The notes beneath the pieces were generated by a model. That model worked only from the letters and a program-made list of their open reading frames with translations, had not been told where the DNA came from and searched no databases. From Reclinomonas americana ATCC 50394 (Eukaryota > Jakobida > Jakobea > Jakobida): 64,000 bases of DNA. Both the position numbers and the translations under genes were made by a program. Position 1 is the first letter of the stretch. Every line of letters starts with the position of its first letter. The stretch spans positions 72,785 through 136,784 of the forward strand of contig PS015039.1 in the NCBI GenBank assembly GCA_048213135.1, given 5' to 3'. Positions 1-9,467 of the stretch are shown piece after piece.

Positions 1-498
1 GGTGTTTGTGGATTGCTCTGACTGCGTCTCTCTCTCCCTCCTCCATCACCTTCCTCCTCGACTTCTGCCTCTATTCGTTGCCCTGTGTATATCCCAGCAT
101 CGCTTTCAGGTTCTCTCTTCATTGCTGTCTCTCTCCTTCTCTTCTCTTTCTCTCCTTTCGTCTTTTGTTGTTTTTCCTCGTGCCCTCTTCATAGCTTTCT
201 CTCTCTCTCTCACCCTGTTCCTCGCCTTCAGTCTCATCTATCGCTCTGCTACAACTTCTCTCTTTTTCTCGCCTTCTATCTCCCTGCTCCTTGCCTGCTG
301 CTTTCTTTGTCTTTTTTTGCTGACTCCTTCCTTCCGTCTCCCTCCCTTCCCCCGCCAGCCCTCCTTCCCTCCCCTTTCTCTCTCTCTCTCTGTGCTCCTA
401 CCTGCTTTTCCATTTGTCTCTCTCCCTTCCCCCACTCTCCCTCACCTTCTTCCCCCACCCATCGCCCTTTCGTCTCACCTCCTTCTCTCCCCTTTCAG
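1..498 (+). other. Pyrimidine-rich intron, partial
   Basis: Almost pure C/T sequence ending in a good 3' splice site (AG at 497-498). It is read as the 3' part of an intron of the ankyrin gene whose upstream exons lie outside the window. Long ORFs here are low-complexity Ser/Leu/Phe translations of the CT tract and are not called. Confidence 0.6.
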
Positions 499-1676
499 GT
501 CCGCCTGCTCCTCTCCTCACCACTGTGCGACCCGATGCTCTACGACTCGCTCTTCAAGGCCATTGTCAGTTGCAGTCCCTCCATGGTGCAGCTGCTGCTG
601 AGCGATTCACGGTACTCTTGATTCTCTGCCTCGCCCTTTCGTCGTCCTTCATCTCACTCGACTGGTCAGGGTCAATCCGGCGGCCACGATCGACTGCGGC
701 GTGGACGAGCTAGAGGTGACGGTGCTGAGTGTGGCGGCTGGTCGTGATCGACCGGCCATGGTGACGCTGCTGCTGGCCGATCCGCGGGTGGACCCGGCAG
801 CGGAGAATAGGTGCGTGCGTGCGTGTGTATGTATGTATGCATGTATGCATGTATGTATGTGTATGTGTGTGTATGTGTGTGTGTGTGTGTGTGTGTGTTC
901 GTGTGTGTGTGTATGTGTGTGTGTGTGTGCGTGTGTGTGAATGCGTGCATCTTTGATTGTGCGAGAGAAAGACTGAGAGAGTTTGTCGGATTGGTATTGT
1001 GCCTTTGATTTATCGCTCACTTCTTCGTACGCAGCTGTGCCCTGTCTGCGGCGGCACGCGCTGGCTCGGTGGAATGCATGGGCCTGCTCATGTCGGACCA
1101 TCGTGCAAATCCGGCGGCAGTCGATGTGCAGTCGTACACGGTGGTGGAGAGGGCGGCCGAGGGCGGCTCGGTGGAGATTTTGAAAATGCTGCGCGCGGAT
1201 CCGCGAGTGGACTTTATTGGTGCGTTCATTCGCATACACGACCCTTCCCCACCCTTTCCCCTAAACCCACCTCCTCCGCCACAGGAGCCGCACAAAAGGC
1301 GCTTTATCTGGCCGCGCAGGGATTCCACGCCGACGCGGTGCGCTACTTGCTCGAACAGGGACTGGAGGACGGGGAGGACGATCTGGCGCTGGCGGCGGCG
1401 GCGGCCCCACCACCGCGCGGCCTGACTCGCGATTTCCCCAAGCGCATCAGCGACGGCTCGAAGATTGTGCGCCTGCTGGCCATGACGCACTCCTCGCTGC
1501 GTGATCCGGATGTGGATGCGGAGATGCCGTGGCCCACATCACCACTGGTTCGCTTTCCGATTCCCTACTTTTCCCTTCTCTCTCTCGGTCTCTTTCTTCA
1601 AGTAGATCACTTGTGCTCCTCGTCCTGTCCCTCCATTAGAGATACAGGGCCAGAGACAGGTAGAGAGTGTGTGTGA
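499..1676 (+). CDS. Ankyrin-repeat protein, 3' part
   Basis: Four exons join in one frame: 499-611, 670-810, 1035-1219 and 1285-1676. Each carries the repeat signature of the L-L-L-x-D-P-R-V-D-P class: VRLLLSSPLCDP, VQLLLSDSRVNPAA, VTLLLADPRVDPAA, MGLLMSDHRANPAA and LKMLRADPRVDF. This is a divergent ankyrin-type array common in protists, normally a protein-binding scaffold. The intron at 811-1034 contains a (GT)n tract. The 5' end is missing. The C-terminus is uncertain: the last exon runs to TGA at 1674-1676 but could splice out at GT 1549, after which the sequence becomes pyrimidine-rich. No catalytic domain is visible in the part present, so the specific role is unknown. Confidence 0.75.
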
Positions 1677-2323
1677 AGAAGAACGACAACTGCAGAGAAA
1701 GAATGAGAGTGCACAACCAGATCACCGTGCTCCTCGTGGTCAGAGAGAGAGAGAGAGAGAGATGAAGAATAAGAACTACAACAGAGAGAGAATGCGAGTG
1801 CAGAGCCAGATCAGGATGCTCTTCGTGGTCAGAAAGAGAGAGAGATTCTGAAGAAGAAGAGCACGAACAACAACAGAGAGAGAATCAGAGTGCAGAGCCA
1901 GATCAGCATGCTCGTTGTCCTGTCCCTCCATTAGAGACGCAAGGCCAGAGAGAGAGAGAGAGAGAGAGNNNNNNNNNNNNNNNNNNNNNNNNNNNNNNNN
2001 NNNNNNNNNNNNNNNNNNNNNNNNNNNNNNNNNNNNNNNNNNNNNNNNNNNNNNNNNNNNNNNNNNNNNNNNNNNNNNNNNNNNNNNNNNNNNNNNNNNN
2101 NNAAAGGGATGTGCAGGAGTGGAAACGGGGAAAGGGATGTGCAGAATGAAGGGAGATTTAGGCTTTATGAACGATGGGGAGAGGCAGAGTCATGGGCGCG
2201 GAAGCAGCTGAAGATGCAATCGAGTGTGGAGACTGCCATGTTCTGAGAACGTTTTCCACACGAGATAGAAAGCAGATACGCGCACCCAGACCTCAGAACA
2301 GGACTTCGTTGTTTCGTCCCACC
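1677..2323. repeat. Purine-rich spacer with ~90-bp repeats
   Basis: Three diverged copies of a unit of about 90 bp (near 1690-1780, 1781-1872 and 1873-1965) share the core GAGTGCAGAGCCAGATCA and end in (GA)n. An assembly gap (N, 1969-2102) interrupts the array. No gene is seen between the gap and the next start. Confidence 0.6.
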
Positions 2324-2359
2324 ATGACAACTTTTGTCATTTTCTCCGAGTCACACTCA

Positions 2360-2766
2360 ATGTCGCGCGCCTTGATCATTGCCGCACTGATCGCCCTCCT
2401 GGTGCTCTCAGTCGCCACAGTGGACGCTCGTCGTTCACGCTCAGACGATGAGGTGAGAGAGGAGGAGAGAGAGAGAAGAGAAGAGAGGAGAGAAAAGAGA
2501 GAGAGAAGAGTGTGTGAGTGAGGGTGTGTGCAGGTGTGTGTGTTTGACTGTGAGTGAGAGAGAAGAGTGTGTGTGTGAGAGAGAGAGCATGCACTGAGCG
2601 ATAGTGTGTGTGCATGTGTGTGTTTGACAGAGTGTGCGTGTTGAGAAGAAGGTTGTGTGTGTGTGTGTGTGTGAGAGAGAGAAAGAGAGAGTGAGAGAGA
2701 CAAGCTGCACACACGCTGCATTCACATACTTGCACACATGCACACACACATGCTCACACTCACCTC

Positions 2767-2812
<46 letters not shown>

Positions 2813-5800
2813 NNNNNNNNNNNNNNNNNNNNNNNNNNNNNNNNNNNNNNNNNNNNNNNNNNNNNNNNNNNNNNNNNNNNNNNNNNNNNNNNNNNNNNNN
2901 NNNNNNNNNNNNNNNNNNNNNNNNNNNNNNNNTCTCTCTCTCTCTCTCTCTCTCTCTCCCTCCAGTGTGTTTGCATGCAGTGACCCCCTCTTGATTTTCC
3001 GCATTTTGTTCAACTTTTTTTGTGTTTTTTCCCCCTCCAGGTTGGATCACTTCAACGCGCTTGACACGCGTACGTACCAGCAGCGCTACTATGTGAACAC
3101 GCAGTTTTGGACGAGCAAGAGCAATCCGGTGTTTTGTTGCGTGATCGGGATGGGAGATGCGAAGATTCGATGGGGGGTGTGAGGGGAAGAGCTTGGTGTG
3201 GAAAGGGTATTATGCATGTGCTGTAGAGCGGGTATGCATACTCTCGCCCCCTCGCTCTCCTTTGCTCCAATGTCGCTCTCCTTGGCTCCATGTCGCTCTC
3301 TCCTTGGCTCCATGCCGCTCTCTCCTTGGCTCCATGTCGCCCCCTCCTTTGCTCCATGTCGCTCTCTCCTTGGCTCCATGTCGCTCTCTCCTTGGCTCCA
3401 TGACGCCCTCTCCTTGGCTCCATGCCGCTCTCTCCTTGGCTCCATGTCGCTCTCGCCTTGGCTCCATATCGCTCTCTCCTTTGCTTCATGTCGCTCTCTC
3501 CTTGGCTCCATGACGCTCTCTCCTCGGCTCCATGTCGCTCTCCTAGGCTCCGCGTCGCTCTCCGTGTCGCTCTCCCTCTCGCTCCGTGTCGCTCTCCCTC
3601 TCGCTCCGTGTCGCTCTCCCTCTCGCTCCGTGTCGCTCTCCCTCGCTCCGTGTCGCTCTCCCTCTCGGTCCGTGTCGCTCTCCCTCGCTCCGTGTCGCTC
3701 TCCCACTCGCTCCGTGTCGCTCTCCCACTCGCTCCGTGTCGCTCTCCCACTCGCTCCGTGTCGCTCTCCCACTCGCTCCGTGTCGCTCTCCCACTCGCTC
3801 CGTGTCGCTCTCCCACTCGCTCCATGTCGCTCTCTCCTTGGCTCCATGGCGCTCTCCTCTTGGTTCCATGTCGCTCTCTCTTTTGCTCCATGTCGCTCTC
3901 TCGACTCGCTTCCCGTGTCACGCTCTCTCCTTTGCTCCATGTCGCTCTCTCCTTGGCCCTCATGTCGCTCTCTCCTTGGCCCTCATGTCGCTCTCTCCTT
4001 GGCCCTCATGTCGCTCTCTCCTCGCTCCCTGTGCCGCTCTCCTCTTGGCTCCATGTCGCTCTCCCCTCGCTCTTGCTCCTCTTTGCCCTTTACATCTCCT
4101 TGTCTCTCACCCTCACTCACCTCCCTTGCAGTGTTCATCGGCGGCGAGGGCCCTCTGGCCACCAAGTGGGTGTCGCAGGGCTTGATGTACGACTTGGCGC
4201 AGGTGTGTCTTTTTATTGATACCTTCACCGCGCTTCCTTCTGCTGACCCCCGTGCGCAGAAATACGGCGCCATGTTGGTGGCCGTCGAGCACCGGTGAGT
4301 TACACGCGTCATTCTCACACCTCGCAGCATTTATGCTCACCCTCCGTCTCCACAGCTACTACGGCAAGAGCAACCCCGTGTCCGACCTCTCCACCCCGAA
4401 CATGCAGTGGCTGTCGAGCAAGCAGGCGTTGCGTCCTTTTCCACCAACCTCTCCTGTCCGTTCCTCTTTTTAAATCCCCCTGTCTCCACGCAGCCTGTAC
4501 GACCTCGCCAACTTCCAGCAGACCATGACGTCGCAGTGGGGTGCCGACGGAGTTTCGTCCACCTCAACTCTCCCCTTACCTTCCCTCCTTCCCTCACCCA
4601 TCCCCCGACAGGCCAAGTGGGTGGCCTTTGGCGGCAGCTACCCCGGCAACCTGGCGGCCTGGTACCGCCTCAAGTTCCCCAACCTGGTGGTCGGCTCGGT
4701 GGCGGCCTCGGCGCCCGTCAACGCCAAGCTCGACTATTTCGAGTACTACCAGGTCATGCAGGCGACCCTCGGCACCACCTGCGCCCCGCTCTACAACATT
4801 GCCATTACCACCATTGGCAACCTGCTGACCAGCGACAGTGGTCGTCAGCAGCTGGCTGTTGCGTGTGTGTAGACAAAGAAGAGAGTGTGGAGAACTGATG
4901 TCTGTCGTGTCACAGTCCAAGTTCATGACGTGCGCGCCCATCACCGACCCGGCGCTGTTCGCCTATGCCATGATTGTGAGTCAAAAATGTGAAGATCTCT
5001 GTGTGTTCCACTCCTCATTGCCCTCTGCAGGACCCGGCGGCCGAGGCCGTGCAGTACGACAACCCCCCGTCGTTCCCCGTCGGCGCCTTCTGCAAGCAGT
5101 TTGAGCTTTCGCAGTGGTGCGTCTTGCGAGTCCCTGCGTTGCTCTGTCACTGCTTACACTTTGTTGCAGGGATGAGGTCACCAACCTCAGCATCCTCGTC
5201 CAGAACTCGCTGAAGCAGCAAGGAGTTGCGTGCGTTACTTCTGGCACATGTAATCGAGATTCTCACCCTTTCCCCCACCCCACAGCTGCCATGCCTCGAC
5301 ATTGACATGTTTGCCGACCTGCGCAACACCACCGTCTCCATGTCGAACGCCCGTCCGTGGTACTGGCAAAAGTGCACCGAGTTTGGCTACTTTAAGTTGC
5401 GGTGTGCGCATCATGTTCTCCGCTGCAGAGCAAGACTGACTCTCGTGTACACAAAGGAACGCTCGCCCCGGTGGCATTGTGTTGCCGCTGGTTGACGCCA
5501 CGCTGCATGAGCGCTTCTGCCGCGGTGAGTCGATCCCCTTCCCACACTCCCACGCTTTCAACTAATCTCCTCCCGTCTCGCAGCGGCCTTTGGTGTGTAC
5601 CCGCCGCCTGTGAATGACACCAACGCCTACTATGGTGGCCTCGAGTTTGGTGGCACCAACGTCTTTTGTTGCGTTCAGCCTCCTTCTCCATGAGAGTGTG
5701 TTCGTGTCGTGCTCACTGTCGAATGCAGTCACCAACGGCGACTACGATCCGTGGCACGCGCTGTCCATTCTGCAGCCGATTCCCGCTCGCAACGTGCAGT

Positions 5801-5919
5801 CGTTTGTGTACACGGGTGCCGCTCACTGCGCGCCGCTGTACCAGAAGCAGGACAATGACCCGCCGTCGGTCACCCAGTGCCGCCAGCAGATTGACACGTT
5901 TGTCGGTGCTCTGCTGTGA
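2360..5919 (+). CDS. Secreted serine peptidase, family S28
   Basis: Fourteen exons keep phase from the second onward: 2360-2452, 3041-3135, 4132-4202, 4260-4294, 4356-4427, 4494-4551, 4612-4857, 4916-4975, 5031-5116, 5170-5224, 5286-5395, 5457-5524, 5584-5667 and 5729-5919. The N-terminus is a signal peptide (MSRALIIAALIALLVLS); an in-frame ATG also lies at 2324. S28 hallmarks follow: LDHFNALDTRTYQQRYYVN, NPVFLFIGGEGP, VAVEHRYYGKS, the nucleophile Ser in FGGSYPGNLAAW, WQKCTEFGY, the Asp region TNGDYDPWHAL and the His in TGAAHCAPLY. GGSYPG and DPWHAL resemble the PRSS16/TSSP branch more than PRCP. Likely role: lysosomal or secreted cleavage near proline. Exon 1 ends in phase 0 but exon 2 needs two preceding bases, so a small exon is probably hidden near the gap at 2813-2932. 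Six introns use GTTGCG donors and one uses GTTTCG. Confidence 0.92.
2453..3040 (+). repeat. Intron 1: GT/GA/CT tracts and gap
   Basis: The first intron region of the S28 gene contains (GA)n, (GT)n and (CT)n tracts around an N gap at 2813-2932. ORFs on both strands here are repeat translations. The phase mismatch between the flanking exons suggests a short coding exon lost in or near the gap. Confidence 0.6.
3240..4080. repeat. Intronic minisatellite
   Basis: About 40 tandem copies lie inside the 996-nt intron 3136-4131 of the S28 gene. There are two related unit types. One of about 21 bp (core CTCCATGTCGCTCTCTCCTTGG) lies near 3265-3540 and 3825-4020. One of about 18-20 bp (core CTCCGTGTCGCTCTCCC) lies at 3550-3820. 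Because the main unit is a multiple of three, both strands stay open for over 300 codons, which explains the long spurious ORFs. Confidence 0.9.
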
Positions 5920-7011
5920 GACGCGTGTCCCCCTGCTTTTGCCTATTTCTGAGCTGCGTGCATGAGAGCCGCAATGAATCTCCAAGAATAACAACGAGCA
6001 ATTACAAAGAGTGGTGTTGACGTCGTGGACACCAAATGAGGAGAAGCACGCAGAAGAGAGACGCTGCCTCTGCACACTCCACTGCGGCTCTCTCGCGCAC
6101 ACCGCATTGCAATCTCTTCTGTGCGCACATATCATGGAGTTCTCTAACAGCAATATTAATCACGTTGCATTCAGTTTGTTTGTGACCTGATGCCGGGGAA
6201 GAGAGAGAAAGCGAGGGAGGAGACGCTGCTTCTGCACACTCCTCTACGGCAATCTCTCACAAACCGCACTGCAACCTCCTCTGCATGCATATATCATGGA
6301 GTTCTCTAGCAGCAATCACGTTGCATTCAGTTTGTTTGCGACCTGATGCCGGGGAAGAGAGAGAAAGCGAGAGAACAGACGCTGCCTCTGCACACTCCAC
6401 ACACAGCATTGCAATCTTCTCTGCGCATATACTATCATGGAGTTCTCTAACAGCAATCACGTTGCATTCAGTTTGTTTTTGACCCGATGCCGGGGAGGAG
6501 AGAGAAAGCGAGAGAGGAGACGCTGCCTCTGCACATTCGACTTCGACTCTCTTGCACACACCGCATTGTAATCTCTTCTGCACGAACAACAAGATGATTC
6601 TCTAACAGCTTGTTTTTGACCTGATGCCGGGAAGAGAGAGAAAGCGAGAGAAGACGCCGCCTCTGCACACTCCACGCACAGCATTGCAATCTTCTCTGCG
6701 CATATACTATCATGGAGTTCTCTAACAGCAATCACGTTGCATTCAGTTTGTTTGTGACCTGATGCCGGAAGACGCCGCCTCTGCACACCCCACACACAGC
6801 ATTGCAATCTCCTCTGCATGCACAACAAGGAGTTCTCTAACAGCAATCACGTTGCATTCAGTTTGTTTTTTGACCTAGTGCAGAGCCAACAACTCCGCAG
6901 AAGAAGAAGAGAGAAGAGAGAAGAGAGAAACTAACATTGCACACACCAACAGTACTCTCGCGCAGCAGACGGCGCGAGGAAAAAAAGATAAGCACTCACG
7001 GGGGTGCATGC
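5920..7011. repeat. Tandem ~140-bp repeat array, intergenic
   Basis: Five to six diverged units lie between the convergent S28 and RRM genes. The landmark GACCTGATGCCGG recurs near 6184, 6341, 6482, 6618 and 6757, giving spacings of about 136-158 bp. Each unit holds a GAGAGAAAGCGAGAG block, CGCTGCCTCTGCACACTCC, ATCATGGAGTTCTCTAACAG and CACGTTGCATTCAGTTTGTT. A (GAA)n-type tract follows at about 6898-6930. No gene is seen. Confidence 0.8.
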
Positions 7012-9029
7012 TTAAGGAATGTTGACGACCTCAATGTTGCGGTCGGCGTACAGAGTGCGCGAGCGCTCGCGCACCGCAGAGTACTTGTCCGTCGGCGTGG
7101 CAAAACGCACCACGGCAGCGCTCAGCGACTTGTAGGTGCCAGTTCTGCACACAAGAGTCAGACGACCATGCTTCCCCCACACTCCGCGTGACAATCGACG
7201 CAACTCGGCTCGCTTCGGTACCAGCTTCACACCCACGACATTGTAGTTGCGGAACATTTGCTTGACGGCATCCTCGGTGACGTCATTCGGCAGGTTGGTG
7301 ACAGTGGCGGCGCAGTCGCCGGTGGTCAGCTGGCGCAGCCAGTCGGCCGGTCGGCGTGATTCAATGTCGGATTCGAGAACCTTTTAAAGAGGGAGGTGAG
7401 AAGGAAGGAAAGGGAGGGGAAAGGAGGGAGAGGGTGTGGGGGCGCAACAGAGGACAGGAGCACAGGTCGCATGCCGATGAACTTTTGCCGTGTTTGCAGG
7501 AGGCGGTTCACTTCCTCGGCGGATTTGAGAGATACTTGCCAGGTGCCGGATGGGCGGCAGCTGCGAGGAAGGGGAAGGTTGAGGGGAAGGGATTGGGAAG
7601 GGGGTAATTGGGAAAGGGAGGGTAGGAGAGATAGGGGATGGGGGAGGGAGGGGAAGGGGAAGGAGAGGAGAAGGGAAGGGACAGGGAGGGGAAGAGAAAA
7701 GAAAGGCAAAGATGAGGGTGAAGGAGATGGGATGTGCGTGCAGGTTTGAGAGGGGGAGACGAGAGGGGGAGACGAGAGGGGGAGACGAGAGGGGGAGACG
7801 AGAGGGGGAGACGAGAGGGGGAGACGAGAGGGGAGCAGCGAGAGGGGGACGAGAGGGGGAGGCGAGTGGGAGAGGCGAGAATGGGTGAAAGGAGAAAGTT
7901 TGAGGACAGAGGTTCCAGGGCCACGGACAATAAGAGAATCCTGAGGATAGGATGCAGTGCGCACGAAATACGAATACTACTACAAGACAATAGGAGCACG
8001 GTGACAGAAATTAACTACGCAGGTGTTCTCTGCATGACACGCACGCACGACTAGAAACAGAGTGAGTAGATATCCAAGGAGGTTGATCGAACAGCCGCGC
8101 ACAAGACAACACAGTCGGAAAGCAATTGTGACGAGGTGACGTGCATGGAAGCACACCGGATACGAGAGATCAAGGACACTGCATGAAACGGATCGCGGGA
8201 ACGGAGTCCATGCAAGTGCGTTCCCAGAGAGACCAAGAAGATGCAGGCACACCTCACAAAGGCGAAGCATACAACGGTGCTCATGCTCGTGCAAAGAACG
8301 AAGGCCACTGCATGAAAAAGGAGTACACGCAAGCATGTTCGAGGAGACACAAGAAGTTTCAGGCACAGCGTGCTGCACACGAAGTTATGCACAGCTGATA
8401 CGAGAGAGGGGGCGGCGACGCAAGTGCGAATAAAGAAGAGAATGCAACTGCGCGACAAGGGGAGGACAAGGAGCTCATACACGGTTGATAACGAGAGAAA
8501 CGAGAAGTTACAGGCACAGCGCAGCACATAAGGTTTACGCATGTGCAAGCCCAAGGACCGCTGCACGATCAGAAGATTGCGCACAAATGAATTCATGACA
8601 GCATGTTCACGAGAGAGACAAGGAGCTTCAGGCACAGCTGACAGGTGAGAAGCACAAGGGGGCGGCGACGCAAGCACGAATGAACAGAAGCCTATTACAC
8701 AAATCGGAGCTCATTCTCAATATGACACAAAAAGTCTCAGACACAGCTGACACATGAGAAGAACAAGACGGTGGCCACATACGAGCACAGATAAAGATCG
8801 GAGAAGCACACGGCATGAGACAACCACCAGTATCTAACAAGTGCGACAACGGAGATTCGGAGCCTCATTTTCCCTCTCCTTCTCTCTCTTCCCACTTCTC
8901 CCATACTCACCGCGCATCAAACTCGCACTGCAACTGCGCATCCGCATCGACCTCCACCGACGCATTCGCCAAAAATCTCACAATGTCACTCTTCAGCGCA
9001 TACGCCGGCGCCTGTCGGATGCGCACCAT
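7012..9029 (-). CDS. Small RNA-binding protein, two RRM folds
   Basis: Four exons on the minus strand, 8911-9029, 7464-7560, 7205-7380 and 7012-7144, total 525 nt and give a complete 174-aa product in one frame. The first RRM-like fold starts MVRIRQAPAYALKSDIVRFL and ends WQVSLKSAEEVNRLL then KFIGMRPV, as in quasi-RRMs of the hnRNP H type. The second starts CAATVTNLPNDVTEDAVKQM, with FRNYNVVGVKLVPK and AAVVRFAT as the RNP1-like strand. Aromatic RNP residues are sparse. The large intron 7561-8910 carries the polypurine and degenerate repeats. The intron 7145-7204 uses a GTTGCG donor. The RNA target is unknown. Confidence 0.8.
7383..7900. repeat. Polypurine tract with 13-bp repeat
   Basis: Almost pure A/G on the plus strand, which is a polypyrimidine tract on the coding (minus) strand of the RRM gene. 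At about 7746-7862 it includes 7-8 copies of a 13-bp unit, GAGAGGGGGAGAC. All but the exon 7464-7560 is intronic. Confidence 0.8.
8140..8830. repeat. Degenerate repeats inside the RRM-gene intron
   Basis: Short modules recur at irregular spacing of roughly 100-150 bp: TTCAGGCACAG / TACAGGCACAG / CTCAGACACAG near 8356, 8508, 8628 and 8732, often followed by CTGACA-type sequence, and GGGGGCGGCGACGCAAG near 8408 and 8657. No coding exon is supported, because the flanking exons already join in phase. Confidence 0.5.
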
Positions 9030-9467
9030 CGTCGACAGAGGACCTTATCATAATGGCAAGAAATAAGCAAGCAGATCTCTGAGAGAGAGAGAGATAGAGT
9101 GCAAGTGTAGGCGACGTCTATGGTGCATTAAGAGAGAGAGAGAGGAGTGAGTGCGTGTCTGTGTGAGCCTTTGTGACCCTTTGCTTCTCTCTCTCTCTCC
9201 GCATTCTTCTTCTTTCTCTTCCCCCTCTCAGCGCGAGGACGTAGGAGTGAGCGGGAAGCCTTTGTGCGCTTGCTGTCTCTCTCTCTCTCTCTCTCTCTCT
9301 CGTTGTGCGTATGTCATTGTGTGAATCTCTTTCTCTCTCATGCTGCNNNNNNNNNNNNNNNNNNNNNNNNNNNNNNNNNNNNNNNNNNNNNNNNNNNNNN
9401 NNNNNNNNNNNNNNNNNNNNNNNNNNNNNNNNNNNNNNNNNNNNNNNNGTCGGCCGGTGGAGTGCGG
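9030..9467. other. Divergent spacer with microsatellites and gap
   Basis: This spacer separates the RRM gene start (9029, minus) from the first visible exon of the coiled-coil gene (plus). It holds (GA)n and (CT)n tracts and an N gap at 9347-9448. The true first exon of the coiled-coil gene may lie in the gap. Confidence 0.6.

Noticed and set aside
649-1239. Minus-strand ORF with His/Thr runs
   Set aside because: Runs of HTHTHT come from the (GT)n tract in the ankyrin-gene intron.
3052-3963. 303-codon minus-strand ORF rich in ATWSQGESDMEPRRER-type repeats
   Set aside because: It is the translation of the 18-21 bp minisatellite inside the S28 intron; the opposite strand is open too, so openness comes from the repeat unit length.
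3198-4298. 366-codon plus-strand ORF (SLLGSMSLSPWLH repeats)
   Set aside because: Same minisatellite read on the sense strand; it overlaps S28 exons in a different frame.
5960-6890. Possible CRISPR array
   Set aside because: The units are tandem with no unique spacers, about 140 bp long and diverged, in an intron-rich eukaryotic scaffold.
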